A stretch of 64,000 bases of DNA from Ensifer sp. Root278 (GCF_001429285.1 NZ_LMJJ01000034.1:303116-367115); one strand, 5' to 3'; counted from the stretch's first letter, positions 19,504-28,612 are shown. Numbers and translations are program-made. The notes: generated by a model from the sequence alone, not told the origin.

Positions 19504-20352
19504 ATGCCCAGAGTTCGCCTCGACGACCGCGCGATTGTCGCCGTCTCCGGCAAGGACGCCGAAGATCTCCTCCAGGGATTGATCACCACCGACCTCGATG
19601 CGCTGGCGCCCGATGAATCGCGTCCCGGCGCCTTGCTGACGCCGCAGGGCAAGATCCTGTTCGACTTCATGATCTCCCGTGACGGCGACGGCCTTAGGCT
19701 GGAGACCGCGCGCGACCAGGCGGAAGCACTGCTGAAGCGCCTGACGATGTACAAGCTTCGCTCGGCGGTCGACCTTTCGATCGATGCGTCCGCGGTCGTC
19801 ACCGTGATATTTGACGAGGCCCCGCCTGAGGGGGCTTATCGGGATCACCGCTTCGAGAAAGCCGGCGTCGCACTCTTCCGCGCCTATGGCGATGCAGCCG
19901 GCGACACGGCGGGTGTCGACGAACTCGAGCGGCTTCGAATCGCAGCGGGCGTCGCGCGTGCCGGCACTGATTATGTGGCGCAGGATGCTTTTCCGCATGA
20001 TGTTCTCCTCGACAAGAACGGCGGCCTTTCCTTCAAGAAGGGATGCTACGTCGGCCAGGAAGTGGTGTCGCGGATGCAGCACCGCGGCATGCCGCGCCGC
20101 CGGGTCGTGATCGTCTCTGCGCAGACCGCGCTTCCCCCGACGGGAACGACGATTACTGCGAACGATAAGTCCATCGGCACGCTGGGTACGGTTCAAGGCA
20201 AGTCGGCACTCGCGATTGTGCGCATCGACAAGGCCGGCGAAGCCATGGCGAACGATGTCCAGTTGCTTGCCGGTGACGTACCGGTGACCATGGTCCTGCC
20301 CGAATGGACCGGGCTCACCTTCCCGACGAGCGCCGACGAGGCAAGCGCGTGA
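19504..20352 (+). CDS. ygfZ: Folate-binding protein YgfZ (GcvT-like, Fe-S maintenance)
   Basis: A 282-residue protein of the YgfZ/IBA57 family, which supports assembly or repair of iron-sulfur enzymes using a folate cofactor. The defining motif KGCYVGQE holds the conserved Cys181. The N-terminal half is GcvT-like and begins PRVRLDDRAIVAVSGKDAEDLL. AGGATTCGAACG precedes the ATG at 19504. Its stop overlaps the GTG of the next gene (GTGA), so it is translationally coupled to an HD hydrolase. Confidence 0.94.
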   Translation: MPRVRLDDRAIVAVSGKDAEDLLQGLITTDLDALAPDESRPGALLTPQGKILFDFMISRDGDGLRLETARDQAEALLKRLTMYKLRSAVDLSIDASAVVTVIFDEAPPEGAYRDHRFEKAGVALFRAYGDAAGDTAGVDELERLRIAAGVARAGTDYVAQDAFPHDVLLDKNGGLSFKKGCYVGQEVVSRMQHRGMPRRRVVIVSAQTALPPTGTTITANDKSIGTLGTVQGKSALAIVRIDKAGEAMANDVQLLAGDVPVTMVLPEWTGLTFPTSADEASA

Positions 20353-20957
20353 CGTCGACTCGCGCCTGGCAACGCATGCTCTCCGGCCGCCGGCTGGACC
20401 TGCTCGATCCGTCGCCGCTCGACGTCGAAATCGGCGACATCGCCCATGGGCTCGCGCGCGTTGCCCGCTGGAACGGCCAGACGGCCGGCGACCACGCCTT
20501 CTCGGTGGCGCAGCACAGCCTGATGGTCGAGGACATCTTTCGCCGCAGCAACAAATGCAGCACCGACGACTGCCTGCTGGCCCTGCTGCATGACGCGCCG
20601 GAATATGTGATCGGTGACATGATCTCGCCGTTCAAGGCCGTGGTCGGCGGCGGCTACAAGTCGGTGGAAAAGCGGCTGGAAAGCGCCATTCACCTGCGCT
20701 TCGGCCTGCCAGCGCAATGCTCCAAGGAATTGAAGGATCGCATCAAGAAGGCCGACCACGTCGCCGCCTATTTCGAAGCGACCGTGCTTGCGGGCTTCTC
20801 GGTCGAAGAGGCGCGCAAGTTCTTCGGCCAGCCACGCGGCATTACCCGCGAAACGCTGCTGATCGATCCTTTGCCGGCCGTCGAAGCGCAGCGGCTGTTC
20901 ACGGAACGGTTCCAGGTTCTGGAAGCAGAGCGCCTGCCGGCGCGCGCGGAAATCTGA
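20349..20957 (+). CDS. HD-domain hydrolase (YfbR-like 5'-nucleotidase family)
   Basis: About 202 residues, starting at the GTG at 20349 that overlaps the ygfZ stop. The metal-binding histidines and HD pair lie in VAQHSLMV and LLHDAPEYVIGD, followed by SPFK as in the YfbR/YedJ-type phosphohydrolases that act on (deoxy)nucleoside 5'-monophosphates. The substrate is not proven. A tyrosine-phosphatase gene starts 1 bp after its stop and a NAD-type regulator follows, so a role in nucleotide or NAD-precursor salvage is a reasonable guess only. Confidence 0.85.
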   Translation: MTSTRAWQRMLSGRRLDLLDPSPLDVEIGDIAHGLARVARWNGQTAGDHAFSVAQHSLMVEDIFRRSNKCSTDDCLLALLHDAPEYVIGDMISPFKAVVGGGYKSVEKRLESAIHLRFGLPAQCSKELKDRIKKADHVAAYFEATVLAGFSVEEARKFFGQPRGITRETLLIDPLPAVEAQRLFTERFQVLEAERLPARAEI

Positions 20958-20958
20958 C

Positions 20959-21498
20959 ATGCCGGAGATCGTCGTTTCGCCACTCGCCCGCATCGCCGAA
21001 ATGGCCGTTCGCCATGGCTGCACCGAGATGATCAGCCTTGTCGCCAAGGGCCAGGACTTTCATCGCCCCGGGGTCATCGCCAAGGCGCGGCACCTGACGC
21101 TCGGCATGAACGACATCACCTTTGCCGGCACCGGCGACCTCATCGCGCCGCAGGAAGAGCATGTCCGGCAGATCGTCGCCTTTGCGCGCGAATGGGATCG
21201 CGCGCGGCCGTTGCTCGTCCATTGCTGGATGGGCGTTTCGCGTTCGCCGGCAGCGGCGCTTATCGCGGCCCTTGCCGCCGAGCCGGACCAGGATGACGCA
21301 GAATTGGTTCAGCGCCTGCGGCGCGCCTCGCCCTTCGCAACGCCAAACAGCCGGCTTATCGAGATCGGTGATACGGTGCTCCAGCGTAACGGGCGGCTCA
21401 TGGCCGCCGTGCGCGGGATCGGCCGAGGTGCGGACACCGATGGTAACGCACCCTTTGTCCTGCCGCTCCTTGCCGAGGGGGCAGCCGTTGCCGACTGA
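20959..21498 (+). CDS. Tyrosine phosphatase superfamily protein
   Basis: 179 residues with the phosphatase loop HCWMGVSRS at residues 88-96; the CX5R pair is Cys89 and Arg95. The rest fits the small dual-specificity-like phosphatases common in Rhizobiales. The start at 20959 is 1 bp after the HD gene, and its 3' end overlaps the likely start of the NadQ-like gene by 11 bp. The physiological substrate is unknown and could be a protein, phosphoinositide-like or nucleotide phosphate. Confidence 0.88.
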   Translation: MPEIVVSPLARIAEMAVRHGCTEMISLVAKGQDFHRPGVIAKARHLTLGMNDITFAGTGDLIAPQEEHVRQIVAFAREWDRARPLLVHCWMGVSRSPAAALIAALAAEPDQDDAELVQRLRRASPFATPNSRLIEIGDTVLQRNGRLMAAVRGIGRGADTDGNAPFVLPLLAEGAAVAD

Positions 21499-22468
21499 AA
21501 CGCAGCCGACGACGGTCGAAATCGGCCTCAATGCGGCGATCGTCGCCGTCGTCCAGCGCAGTCCTCGGATCCTTGCCGTCAGCGAAACCGACGGCGACGC
21601 GCGAGACAGCCTGCCCTTCGGCCCCTTTGATCCGGCGCTGCATCGGACCTTTGAGACGAGCCTGCGCGATCGCGTCGAAAAGCGTACGGCGCTGAAACTC
21701 GGCTATATCGAACAGCTCTACACCTTCGGTGATCGCGGCCGGCAGCGGCTTCCGGGCGAAGAAGGCAAACACATGGTCTCGGTCGGCTATCTGGCGCTAA
21801 CCAGGACCGACGCCGAAAACACCGAGCGGCTCGCCGAAGCCGGCGCGCACTGGCGCGACTGGTACGGCTACCTGCCTTGGGAAGACTGGCGGCAGGGCCG
21901 CCCACCGGTCCTCGATCAGGCGATCCTGCCGGGGCTTGCCCGCTGGGAGACTGGCGCCACCGGCGAAGAACAGGCCGCCCGGATCGCCCGCCGCCGGGCA
22001 CGCATTCGCCTGGCATTTGGTCTCGACGATTTTCCCTGGGACGAGGAGCGGGTGCTGGAGCGCTACGAGCTGCTCTACGAGGCCGGGCTCGTGCCCGAAG
22101 CTGTGCTCGACGGCCACGGCAACGGCCACGACGTTCTGACCGTCGGACAGGCCATGCGCCATGACCATCGCCGCATCGTCGCGACAGCGATCGCGAGGTT
22201 GCGCGGCAAGCTCAAATATCGCCCTGTCGTCTTCGAACTGATGCCGCCGGAGTTCACGCTGACCGACCTGCAGGCGACCGTCGAAGCGATCTCCGGCCGT
22301 CACCTGCACAAGCAGAATTTCCGCCGCCTCGTCGAAGGTGCGGAGCTGGTGGAACCGACAGGCATGACACTGTCTTCGACCGGTGGGCGCCCGGCCGCCC
22401 TCTTCCGCTTCCGCCGCCAGATCCTCGACGAGCGCCCTGCCCCGGGCCTCAAGGTTGGCGGGCGATGA
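21488..22468 (+). CDS. nadQ: NUDIX-related transcriptional regulator, NrtR/NadQ-like
   Basis: About 326 residues from a TTG at 21488, which has GAGGGG 7 nt upstream; the start is not certain. The N-terminal half (residues 1-210) is NUDIX-like (IGLNAAIVAVVQRSPRILAV, then MVSVGYLALT) but lacks an intact Nudix box, so it likely senses rather than hydrolyses. The C-terminal part (YRPVVFELMPPEFTLTDLQA, then HLHKQNFRRLVEGAELVEPT) is the winged-helix DNA-binding domain of NrtR-type regulators. NrtR and NadQ control NAD biosynthesis genes. The nadA-nadB-nadC operon lies next to it, and a perfect 14-bp inverted repeat precedes nadA. I infer repression of that operon in response to a NAD-related ligand. 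Confidence 0.8.
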   Translation: MPTETQPTTVEIGLNAAIVAVVQRSPRILAVSETDGDARDSLPFGPFDPALHRTFETSLRDRVEKRTALKLGYIEQLYTFGDRGRQRLPGEEGKHMVSVGYLALTRTDAENTERLAEAGAHWRDWYGYLPWEDWRQGRPPVLDQAILPGLARWETGATGEEQAARIARRRARIRLAFGLDDFPWDEERVLERYELLYEAGLVPEAVLDGHGNGHDVLTVGQAMRHDHRRIVATAIARLRGKLKYRPVVFELMPPEFTLTDLQATVEAISGRHLHKQNFRRLVEGAELVEPTGMTLSSTGGRPAALFRFRRQILDERPAPGLKVGGR

Positions 22469-22617
22469 TTGCGGATGCCGGCCGCGGAAAATCGGCGCTA
22501 CGTCTAACAGATCGCGAAAATCGCACTACATTCTAGGCCATGACGCGGGTACAGGACGCGTCCATCGCGGTGCGAATGGGTCCAGCTTCCGCGCTGCTCA
22601 TGACGGAGGTGACAACC

Positions 22618-22863
22618 ATGCTGCTCGCACTGACCCTGCTGACGTCGCTGCTCGGCACCTCGCCCCAGTCGGGTATCGACGAGAAGCCGAAGATGCCCGA
22701 CTACTTCAAGAACCAGCAGGGCGGCGGCATGCAGCCGCAGACCACGATCTGCAATCTCAACAGCCAGGATTCGAACGGGCAGTTCAAGACCTGCCGCTAC
22801 GATTGCGGCACGCAGATCACCGTCGGCGAGCGCTTCGCCTGCCCGTTCATCATGCAGCGATAA
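22618..22863 (+). CDS. Small secreted hypothetical protein with four cysteines
   Basis: 81 residues from the ATG at 22618, chosen because GGAGGTG lies 6 nt upstream; longer versions from 22540 or 22600 lack this. An N-terminal hydrophobic stretch (MLLALTLLTSLLGTS) suggests export. The mature part has four cysteines (TTICNL, KTCRYDC and FACPF) and may be disulfide-bonded in the periplasm. No family name is known to me. It lies between the NadQ-like gene and a repeat element. Confidence 0.7.
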   Translation: MLLALTLLTSLLGTSPQSGIDEKPKMPDYFKNQQGGGMQPQTTICNLNSQDSNGQFKTCRYDCGTQITVGERFACPFIMQR

Positions 22864-22876
22864 CGCTACTGGGTGT

Positions 22877-22972
22877 CTCCTTAAATCGACCTCGATTTAA
22901 GGTCCAAGACATGCAGAAAATCAAAGTGCTACAGCGACCTTTGCGCGTCTGGTAAGACGCGCGGCGCTGTAG
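22877..22972 (+). repeat. RIME-like element, family A copy 2
   Basis: Near-identical in layout to 9557-9652: a first dyad (TTAAATCG with CGATTTAA, 22881-22900), the link ending TCAAAGTG, then a hairpin block 22929-22972 starting CTACAGCGACC and ending GCGCTGTAG. It fills the convergent gap before nadC. Confidence 0.8.
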
Positions 22973-22984
22973 TTGAACTGCTCG

Positions 22985-23893
22985 TTACCGGTTGATCACC
23001 ACATCGAGGCCAATGTCGAGCGTTGGAGCGGCCATGGTGATCTTTGAAGTCGAGATGTAGTCGATGCCGCTTTCGGCAATCGCGCGCACAGTATCGATCT
23101 TGACGTTGCCGGAGGCCTCGAGCCGGGTGCGGCGGGCGTCGAGCGCGTAGGCGTCGGTGGAGAGCTGCCAGAATGCCTGGTTGACGGCGACGGCTTCGCG
23201 CAGCAGCTCCGGGCCCATATTGTCGAGCAGGATGACGTCGGGCTGGGCGGTCAGCGCCTCGCGCATCTGGTCGAGACCATCGACCTCGACCTCGATCTTG
23301 ACGAGATGGCCGCAATAGGCCCGCGCCGCGTGGATGGCGCTGGCGACACCGCCGGAAACGGCGATGTGGTTATCCTTGATCAACACCGCGTCGTCGAGCC
23401 CGTAGCGGTGGTTGGAGCCACCGCCGAGACGCACGGCATATTTCTCGAGTGCGCGCAGCCCCGGGATGGTCTTGCGGGTACAGCAAACCTTCGCACGCGT
23501 ATGGGCGATCTCGTCGGCGAATTTCGCCGTATAGGTCGCAATACCCGAGAGATGCATAAGGAAATTCAGGCCCACCCGCTCGGCCGATAGCAGGCCGCGG
23601 GCACGGCCGGAGATGCGGGCGATTGCCGTGCCCGGCGCCACCCGGTCCCCATCCGCCACCAACGCCTCGAAACCGATCGACGGGTCGACCAGACGGAAGG
23701 CGGCGCGCGCGAGATCGAGCCCGGCGACGACGCCGGGGTCGCGGGCATTCATGCCGGCCGTTGCCGTCAGCTCCGGTCCGATCGTCGACTGCGTGGTAAT
23801 GTCGCCGGCGCGGCCGAGGTCCTCAAGCAGTGCGGCGCGCACCTGGTCCTCGATCATCAGTGCGGGCAGTTCGGGGCGGAAGGCTGCGGTCAT
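22985..23893 (-). CDS. nadC: Nicotinate-nucleotide pyrophosphorylase (quinolinate phosphoribosyltransferase)
   Basis: Third step of de novo NAD synthesis: quinolinate plus PRPP gives nicotinate mononucleotide, CO2 and PPi. The 302-residue length matches the family. Visible motifs are LLEDLGRAGDITT at the N-terminus, the substrate-binding CTRKTIPGLRALEKYAV, KDNHI, and the C-terminal ESGIDYIS barrel strand. It lies 50 bp downstream of nadB as the last gene of nadA-nadB-nadC. Transcription converges with the NadQ-like regulator gene. Confidence 0.97.
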   Translation of the reverse strand: MTAAFRPELPALMIEDQVRAALLEDLGRAGDITTQSTIGPELTATAGMNARDPGVVAGLDLARAAFRLVDPSIGFEALVADGDRVAPGTAIARISGRARGLLSAERVGLNFLMHLSGIATYTAKFADEIAHTRAKVCCTRKTIPGLRALEKYAVRLGGGSNHRYGLDDAVLIKDNHIAVSGGVASAIHAARAYCGHLVKIEVEVDGLDQMREALTAQPDVILLDNMGPELLREAVAVNQAFWQLSTDAYALDARRTRLEASGNVKIDTVRAIAESGIDYISTSKITMAAPTLDIGLDVVINR

Positions 23894-23943
23894 CTGCTGG
23901 CGGTCCTTGAGCTTCAGTCACATGCGAGTGGCGGAGTGCCGGA

Positions 23944-25542
23944 TCACGCCGGTTCCGTTTCAGCCAATTCCTTTGAAAGGCGATTGGCTTCGGCGAGCGT
24001 CAGGTAGGTGCGTCGGCGCCATTCCGGCCGCTCCGCCGGGCAATCGGCGCGGAAGTGGCCGCCGCGGCTTTCCGTGCGGCGTAGCGCACCGACGGTGATC
24101 AGCTTGGCTGTGGTGATGATGTTGGTAAAGCGCATGCGCGAATTTTCGCGCTCGAGCACCGCGATCTCTCGGATTGCCTTCAGCAGGCTTTCGCGCGTGC
24201 GGATCACACCGACGCAATCGCTCATCACCTGGCGCAGAACCTTGAGCTGCGGGCTATCCTCGACGGTCACCGGATCGTCATTCTCGCCGGCATTGTCGCC
24301 CCACTCGGTGAGCTGCGGCGTCGGCAGCGTGCCCTTGATGTTTTCGGCGATACGGGCCGCAAAGACGACGGCTTCGAGCAGCGAGTTGGAGGCAAGGCGG
24401 TTGGCGCCATGCACGCCTGTCGAGGTGACTTCGCCGGCGGCCCAGAGGCCATCGATCGAGGTGCGGCCCTCCGCGTCCGTCAGCACGCCGCCCATATGGT
24501 AGTGGACCGCGGGCACGACAGGGATCGGCTGGGTCACCGGATCGATGCCGGCCGCGGTGCACGAGGCATAGACCGTCGGGAACATGTCGGGGAAGTGCTT
24601 GCCGATCGCCTTGGTGCAATCGAGGAAGGCGCCACGCCCGGCCTGGACCTCGGCGAAGACCCCGCGCGAAACGATGTCGCGCGGCGCAAGCTCGCCGTCG
24701 GGGTGAATGTCGAGCATGAAGCGATGGCCGGCTGCATTCAGGAGGTGGGCACCGTCACCGCGCAGCGCCTCGGTCGCTAGCGGCGCCGGATCCTTGCCGA
24801 TATTGATCGCGGTCGGGTGGAACTGCACGAACTCCGGATCGGCGATGATCGCGCCGGCGCGCGCTGCCATGCCGACCCCCTGCCCGCAGGCTTCCCAAGG
24901 GTTGGTGGTGACCGCATAGAGATGACCGACGCCGCCGGAGCAAAGTACGACGGCACGCGCCGGGAACGAGACGCGCTTCTTCGACTGTCCCGCATCCGGT
25001 CGCGCGATGACGCCGGAGATGAACCGGCCCTCGCGAACCAGTTCCTCCACGACGTAACCCTCGATCACGCGGATCGAAGGCGTCTTGCGCACCGCGGCAA
25101 TCAACGCTTCCATGATTGCCTTGCCGGCCATGTCGCCCTTGACCCGGACGATGCGGCGCTCGGAATGCGCCGCCTCGCGCGACAAGAGCAGCTTGCCTTC
25201 GAGGTCGCGATCGAAGGGCACGCCATATTCCAGAAGATCGTGAATGCGCGCCGGGCCTTCGGCGACCATCATGCGCGTCATCTTCTCGTCGACGATGCCG
25301 GCGCCGGCGGCGAGCGTGTCGGCAACGTGTTTCTCGAAGGTATCGCCCGGGCTCATGGCCGCGGCGATGCCCCCTTGAGCCCAGGCCGACGAGGCGCCGT
25401 GGCCGATGGGCGCGGCAGCCAGGATCGTCACCGGCCTCGGGCTCAGCTTCAGCGCGCAGAAAAGGCCGGCCAGGCCGCCGCCGACGATGACGATGTCGTC
25501 AATCCCGTTGAAGGATTGCGGGCGGAAGTGGTCGGTCAGCAT
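23944..25542 (-). CDS. nadB: L-aspartate oxidase
   Basis: FAD-dependent enzyme that oxidises L-aspartate to iminoaspartate for quinolinate synthesis. 532 residues. The FAD-binding [11 protein letters not shown] lies near residue 22, and the family marks [32 protein letters not shown] and [20 protein letters not shown] follow. The C-terminal helical domain is complete. It is the middle gene of the operon. A 110-bp gap to nadA holds a palindromic repeat element. Confidence 0.97.
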   Translation of the reverse strand: MLTDHFRPQSFNGIDDIVIVGGGLAGLFCALKLSPRPVTILAAAPIGHGASSAWAQGGIAAAMSPGDTFEKHVADTLAAGAGIVDEKMTRMMVAEGPARIHDLLEYGVPFDRDLEGKLLLSREAAHSERRIVRVKGDMAGKAIMEALIAAVRKTPSIRVIEGYVVEELVREGRFISGVIARPDAGQSKKRVSFPARAVVLCSGGVGHLYAVTTNPWEACGQGVGMAARAGAIIADPEFVQFHPTAINIGKDPAPLATEALRGDGAHLLNAAGHRFMLDIHPDGELAPRDIVSRGVFAEVQAGRGAFLDCTKAIGKHFPDMFPTVYASCTAAGIDPVTQPIPVVPAVHYHMGGVLTDAEGRTSIDGLWAAGEVTSTGVHGANRLASNSLLEAVVFAARIAENIKGTLPTPQLTEWGDNAGENDDPVTVEDSPQLKVLRQVMSDCVGVIRTRESLLKAIREIAVLERENSRMRFTNIITTAKLITVGALRRTESRGGHFRADCPAERPEWRRRTYLTLAEANRLSKELAETEPA

Positions 25543-25563
25543 GTTTCATTCTCCTCCAATGCG

Positions 25564-25626
25564 CATGCAGAGTTTCTATATTCTACAGCGACCTTTGCGC
25601 GCCTTATAAGGCGCGCGGCGCTGTAG
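25564..25626 (+). repeat. RIME-like element, family A, short copy inside the nad operon
   Basis: Contains the CTACAGCGACC to GCGCTGTAG hairpin block (25583-25626) but lacks the first dyad of the longer copies. It lies between nadA and nadB, so it should be transcribed and could affect mRNA stability or readthrough. Confidence 0.75.
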
Positions 25627-25652
25627 GCCGGGCGAACCGCCAGGCGGAATTG

Positions 25653-26732
25653 CTACTGCTTGAGGTTCACCATGCGTTCGACCGCAAGGCGGGCGCGGGC
25701 GGCGATCGCCGGATCGACGAGAACCTCCTCCGTCATGTTGAGCAGGCTGTCGAGGATCTTCGGCAGCGTGATGCGCTTCATGTGCGGACAGAGGTTGCAG
25801 GGCTTGACGAACTCGACGCCCTCGATCTCGGCCTGGATGTTCGACGCCATCGAGCATTCGGTGACGAGCAGGACCTTCGACGGGCGGTTGTCCTTGACAT
25901 AGTTGATCATGCCCGACGTCGAACCGGCGAAATCGCAAACGGCGATCACATCCGGGTGGCATTCCGGATGGCCGATGATCTCGATGCCCGGATTGGCTTC
26001 CTTGTAAGCGAGCAGCTCGGCAGCGGTGAAGCGCTCATGCACTTCGCAGTGGCCCTTCCAGGTCAGGATCTTCTTGTTGGTCTGGCGCGCGACATTCATC
26101 GCCAGATATTCGTCGGGGATGCAGAGCACCGTGTCGGATTCCAGGCTCTCGACGACGTCAAGCACGTTGGACGAGGTGCAGCAGATATCGGTCTCGGCCT
26201 TCACGTCGGCGGAGGTGTTGACGTAGGTGACGACAGGAACGCCGGGGTAACGCTGCTTCAGAAGGCGCACATCGGCGCCGGTGATCGATTCCGACAAGGA
26301 GCAGCCGGCTTTACCGTCCGGGATCAGAACCGTCTTTTCCGGGCTCAACAGCTTCGACGTTTCGGCCATGAAGTGCACGCCGCACTGGATGATGATCTCG
26401 GCATCGACTTTGCTGGCGTCACGGGCAAGCTGCAGCGAGTCGCCGACGATATCGGCGACGCAGTGGAAGATGTCGGGCGTCTGATAGTTATGCGCGAGGA
26501 TGACGGCATTGCGCTCCTTCTTCAGCCGGTTGATGGCGTGCACATAGGGCGCATAGACCGGCCACTCGATCGCCGGGATAAAGTCCTTCACCTTCTCGTA
26601 GAGATGTTCCGTCTCGCGTGCGACCGCTGGCGTGAAGGCAAGTTCGGGTCTTTCGATGACACCAAAGCGCTGGGCAGCGCTGACAAGAACCGGGTTCGCC
26701 ACCGCCTCTTTGCGGGAAACAACGCGCGTCAT
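25653..26732 (-). CDS. nadA: Quinolinate synthase A
   Basis: [4Fe-4S] enzyme that condenses iminoaspartate with dihydroxyacetone phosphate to quinolinate. The start at 26732 ([14 protein letters not shown], 359 aa) has GAGGAGA upstream; an in-frame extension to 26825 would cover the operator region and is unlikely. Candidate cluster cysteines are in [20 protein letters not shown] and PCNLCPHMK; substrate-site motifs include LAHNYQ and GHPECHPDV. First gene of nadA-nadB-nadC, with a 14-bp perfect inverted repeat 37 bp upstream. Confidence 0.97.
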   Translation of the reverse strand: MTRVVSRKEAVANPVLVSAAQRFGVIERPELAFTPAVARETEHLYEKVKDFIPAIEWPVYAPYVHAINRLKKERNAVILAHNYQTPDIFHCVADIVGDSLQLARDASKVDAEIIIQCGVHFMAETSKLLSPEKTVLIPDGKAGCSLSESITGADVRLLKQRYPGVPVVTYVNTSADVKAETDICCTSSNVLDVVESLESDTVLCIPDEYLAMNVARQTNKKILTWKGHCEVHERFTAAELLAYKEANPGIEIIGHPECHPDVIAVCDFAGSTSGMINYVKDNRPSKVLLVTECSMASNIQAEIEGVEFVKPCNLCPHMKRITLPKILDSLLNMTEEVLVDPAIAARARLAVERMVNLKQ

Positions 26733-26768
26733 CGAGATCTCCTCTCCGCCCTCTTCCCGGGCAGCTTT

Positions 26769-26799
26769 TTCAATTATGCTCAATCTGAGCATAATTGAA
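26769..26799. promoter_or_regulatory. Candidate NadQ/NrtR operator upstream of nadA
   Basis: A perfect 14-bp inverted repeat: TTCAATTATGCTCA (26769-26782), spacer ATC, then the exact reverse complement (26786-26799). It is AT-rich against a GC-rich background and ends 37 bp before the nadA start, where a repressor would block transcription. The adjacent NadQ-like gene is the obvious candidate binder. Without a T tract on either side it is unlikely to be a terminator. Confidence 0.75.
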
Positions 26800-26903
26800 C
26801 CAAAACAAAAGCGGCAAAGCCGCATGGGTTGATTTAGAAAGTTTTGTGACAGAATTCAAGAATGGAGCGCTGTTTTTCGCAGCGCCCCAGTTTGCACATG
26901 CGG

Positions 26904-27520
26904 TCAGGCCATCGCCGGCCGCACCACGCTCTTCTCCTCGATCGGCCAATGGACGATCGCCTCGAGCGACCGCTGATGCGGCGTGACGTTGCGGGCAAAG
27001 GCCGACAGGAAGGCCCATGACGATCGCGAAGATGACGACGGAGACCGGCGTCTGCGGCAGCAGCAGGAAGGCGGTCACCGCCACCGAGCGGGCGATATAG
27101 ATCAGCGCCAGAAAGTAGGGCTTCGAGGAGAATGCCGAAGGAGCCGGAGCCGACCGCCATGCCGACGAGCACGCCGCCACCGATATGCAGCCAGATCGGC
27201 GCATTGGCAAAGGCCATGATGATGAGGCCCGCAGCATAGAGAAGGCCAGACATGGCAAGCACCCGCCAAGTGCCGAACCGGTCGGCGATCGCGCCGAAGA
27301 ACGGCTGGCTCAAGCCCCAGCAGAGGTTTTGCAAGGCCATGGCGAGGCCGAAAGTCGTCCGATCCCAGCGGGTGTCGGCGAGCATCGGCAACTGGAAGAA
27401 GCCCATCGCCGAGCGCGGGCCGAAGGTGAGCATCGCAACGACCGAACCAGCCGCGATGATCAGCCAGGGCATCTCCTGACGAGCATGGGACGGCGCGGAT
27501 GCTCCGGAAACAGCGGACAT
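26904..27520 (-). pseudogene. Decayed MFS transporter remnant
   Basis: The frame from the ATG at 27520 reads as the first third of a major facilitator protein (MPWLIIAAGSVVAMLTFGPR, AMALQNLCWGLSQPFFGAIA, FGTWRVLAMSGLLYAAGLI), up to about GGGVLVGMAVGSGSFGI. Similarity then moves to a second frame (YFLALIYIARSVAVTAFLLL, PQTPVSVVIFAIVMG), and to a third for an MFS-like tail (IVHWPIEEKSVVRP) ending at 26904. Together only about 205 codons remain, against about 400 in an intact protein. So there are at least two frameshifts and a large internal deletion. Original substrate unknown. Confidence 0.75.
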
Positions 27521-27618
27521 GAAATATCTCCGATTGATGGACCGGCATCCTAGGCGGCGGCTAAAACAGATAAAAGCCAATTATATTGACGCCGCGATCA
27601 CCGGAATTGATGCCTGAG

Positions 27619-28485
27619 TTACGCAGCGCTTCGGAATCGGTTGCGGAACTCCCTGGGCGTCATGGCCTTGGCCGCCTTGAACTGCCGATTGAAGTTGGCG
27701 ATCGAGCGATAGCCCACGGCTTCGGCGATGTGGGCGATCGATCGTCCCGAGCCGCTGAGGAGCGCGCAGGCTTCGCCGATCCTCAACCGCATCAGATACT
27801 CCGAGACCGGCATGTTGAGGTGGCGCAGGAACAGGCGATGCAAACCGGAAAGGCTGAGGGCGGCAAGGTCGGCGAGTTCCTCCATCGATGGGTTCTCGGC
27901 GTAGTGCAGATGGATATGGTCGAGCACACGGTCGAGGCGACCACGATCGACCGATCGGCCCGATGGCGTGACGACACGGCTGGACAACGGCGCCACCTGT
28001 TGCTCACGCGCCAGGATTGTCAGCAGAGAGAGGACATCAGGCAGCCGTTCCTCCGGCGCCAGCCTGCGCAACCCTTCAAACAGCGGCCTGACACGGGCGG
28101 CAACTTCCGGAGTGAACTGCAAGCCCGGGGCGGATCGCTCGAACATCGCCTTGACACCGGTGAGCTCGACAAAGCCGTCGTCCAGACGTTCCACCCATTC
28201 CGGATGAAACCAGAGCACCAGCGCCACGTGCGGTTCGGCACTGTCAATCTTACCCGACGAGTGCCAGGTGTGCGGCAGGTTGGAACCGACGAGCACGAGA
28301 TCGCCGTCGTCATAGGCGCCGATATGGTCGCCGATGAAGCGCTGGCCGCGCGAGTTGAGCGTCAACGTCAGTTCGAACTCCGGATGATGGTGCCATTGGA
28401 ACGGAATGGAATCGTCGAGGCGGCGGTCGAGCAGGATCGACGAAGCATTGGTCGCCCGCGGTATTTTCTGCAAAACAGGCTTCAT
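27619..28485 (-). CDS. AraC-family transcriptional regulator
   Basis: 288 residues from the ATG at 28485 (MKPVLQKIPR). A cupin-like sensor domain comes first (FQWHHHPEFELTLTLNSRGQ, GDLVLVGSNLPHTWHS). The C-terminal AraC domain has two helix-turn-helix units (LADLAALSLSGLHRLFLRHL and IAHIAEAVGYRSIANFNRQF). GAAGG lies 8 nt before the start. It is divergent from a PhyH dioxygenase gene 127 bp away, which it probably controls along with itself. The inducer is unknown. Confidence 0.92.
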   Translation of the reverse strand: MKPVLQKIPRATNASSILLDRRLDDSIPFQWHHHPEFELTLTLNSRGQRFIGDHIGAYDDGDLVLVGSNLPHTWHSSGKIDSAEPHVALVLWFHPEWVERLDDGFVELTGVKAMFERSAPGLQFTPEVAARVRPLFEGLRRLAPEERLPDVLSLLTILAREQQVAPLSSRVVTPSGRSVDRGRLDRVLDHIHLHYAENPSMEELADLAALSLSGLHRLFLRHLNMPVSEYLMRLRIGEACALLSGSGRSIAHIAEAVGYRSIANFNRQFKAAKAMTPREFRNRFRSAA

Positions 28486-28548
28486 GTTGCATGCCTTCGC
28501 CTCACGATGCCAGAATAGTATCAATATTGGCATGCTTCGTGCAACATG
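28483..28548. promoter_or_regulatory. Nested dyads in the divergent AraC/PhyH promoter
   Basis: An outer perfect 9-bp inverted repeat (CATGTTGCA at 28483-28491 with TGCAACATG at 28540-28548) encloses an inner one (ATGCCA at 28507-28512 with TGGCAT at 28528-28533). A GCATGC-TTCG direct repeat also occurs near 28489 and 28530. The left outer arm includes the regulator's start codon. Such repeats are good candidates for AraC-type binding sites. Confidence 0.5.
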
Positions 28549-28612
28549 GCCTCGACCAGAAGGCTAGGCTTTCTCCATCGACCAATCGAACATTCAAGGC
28601 GAGGAGACATTC

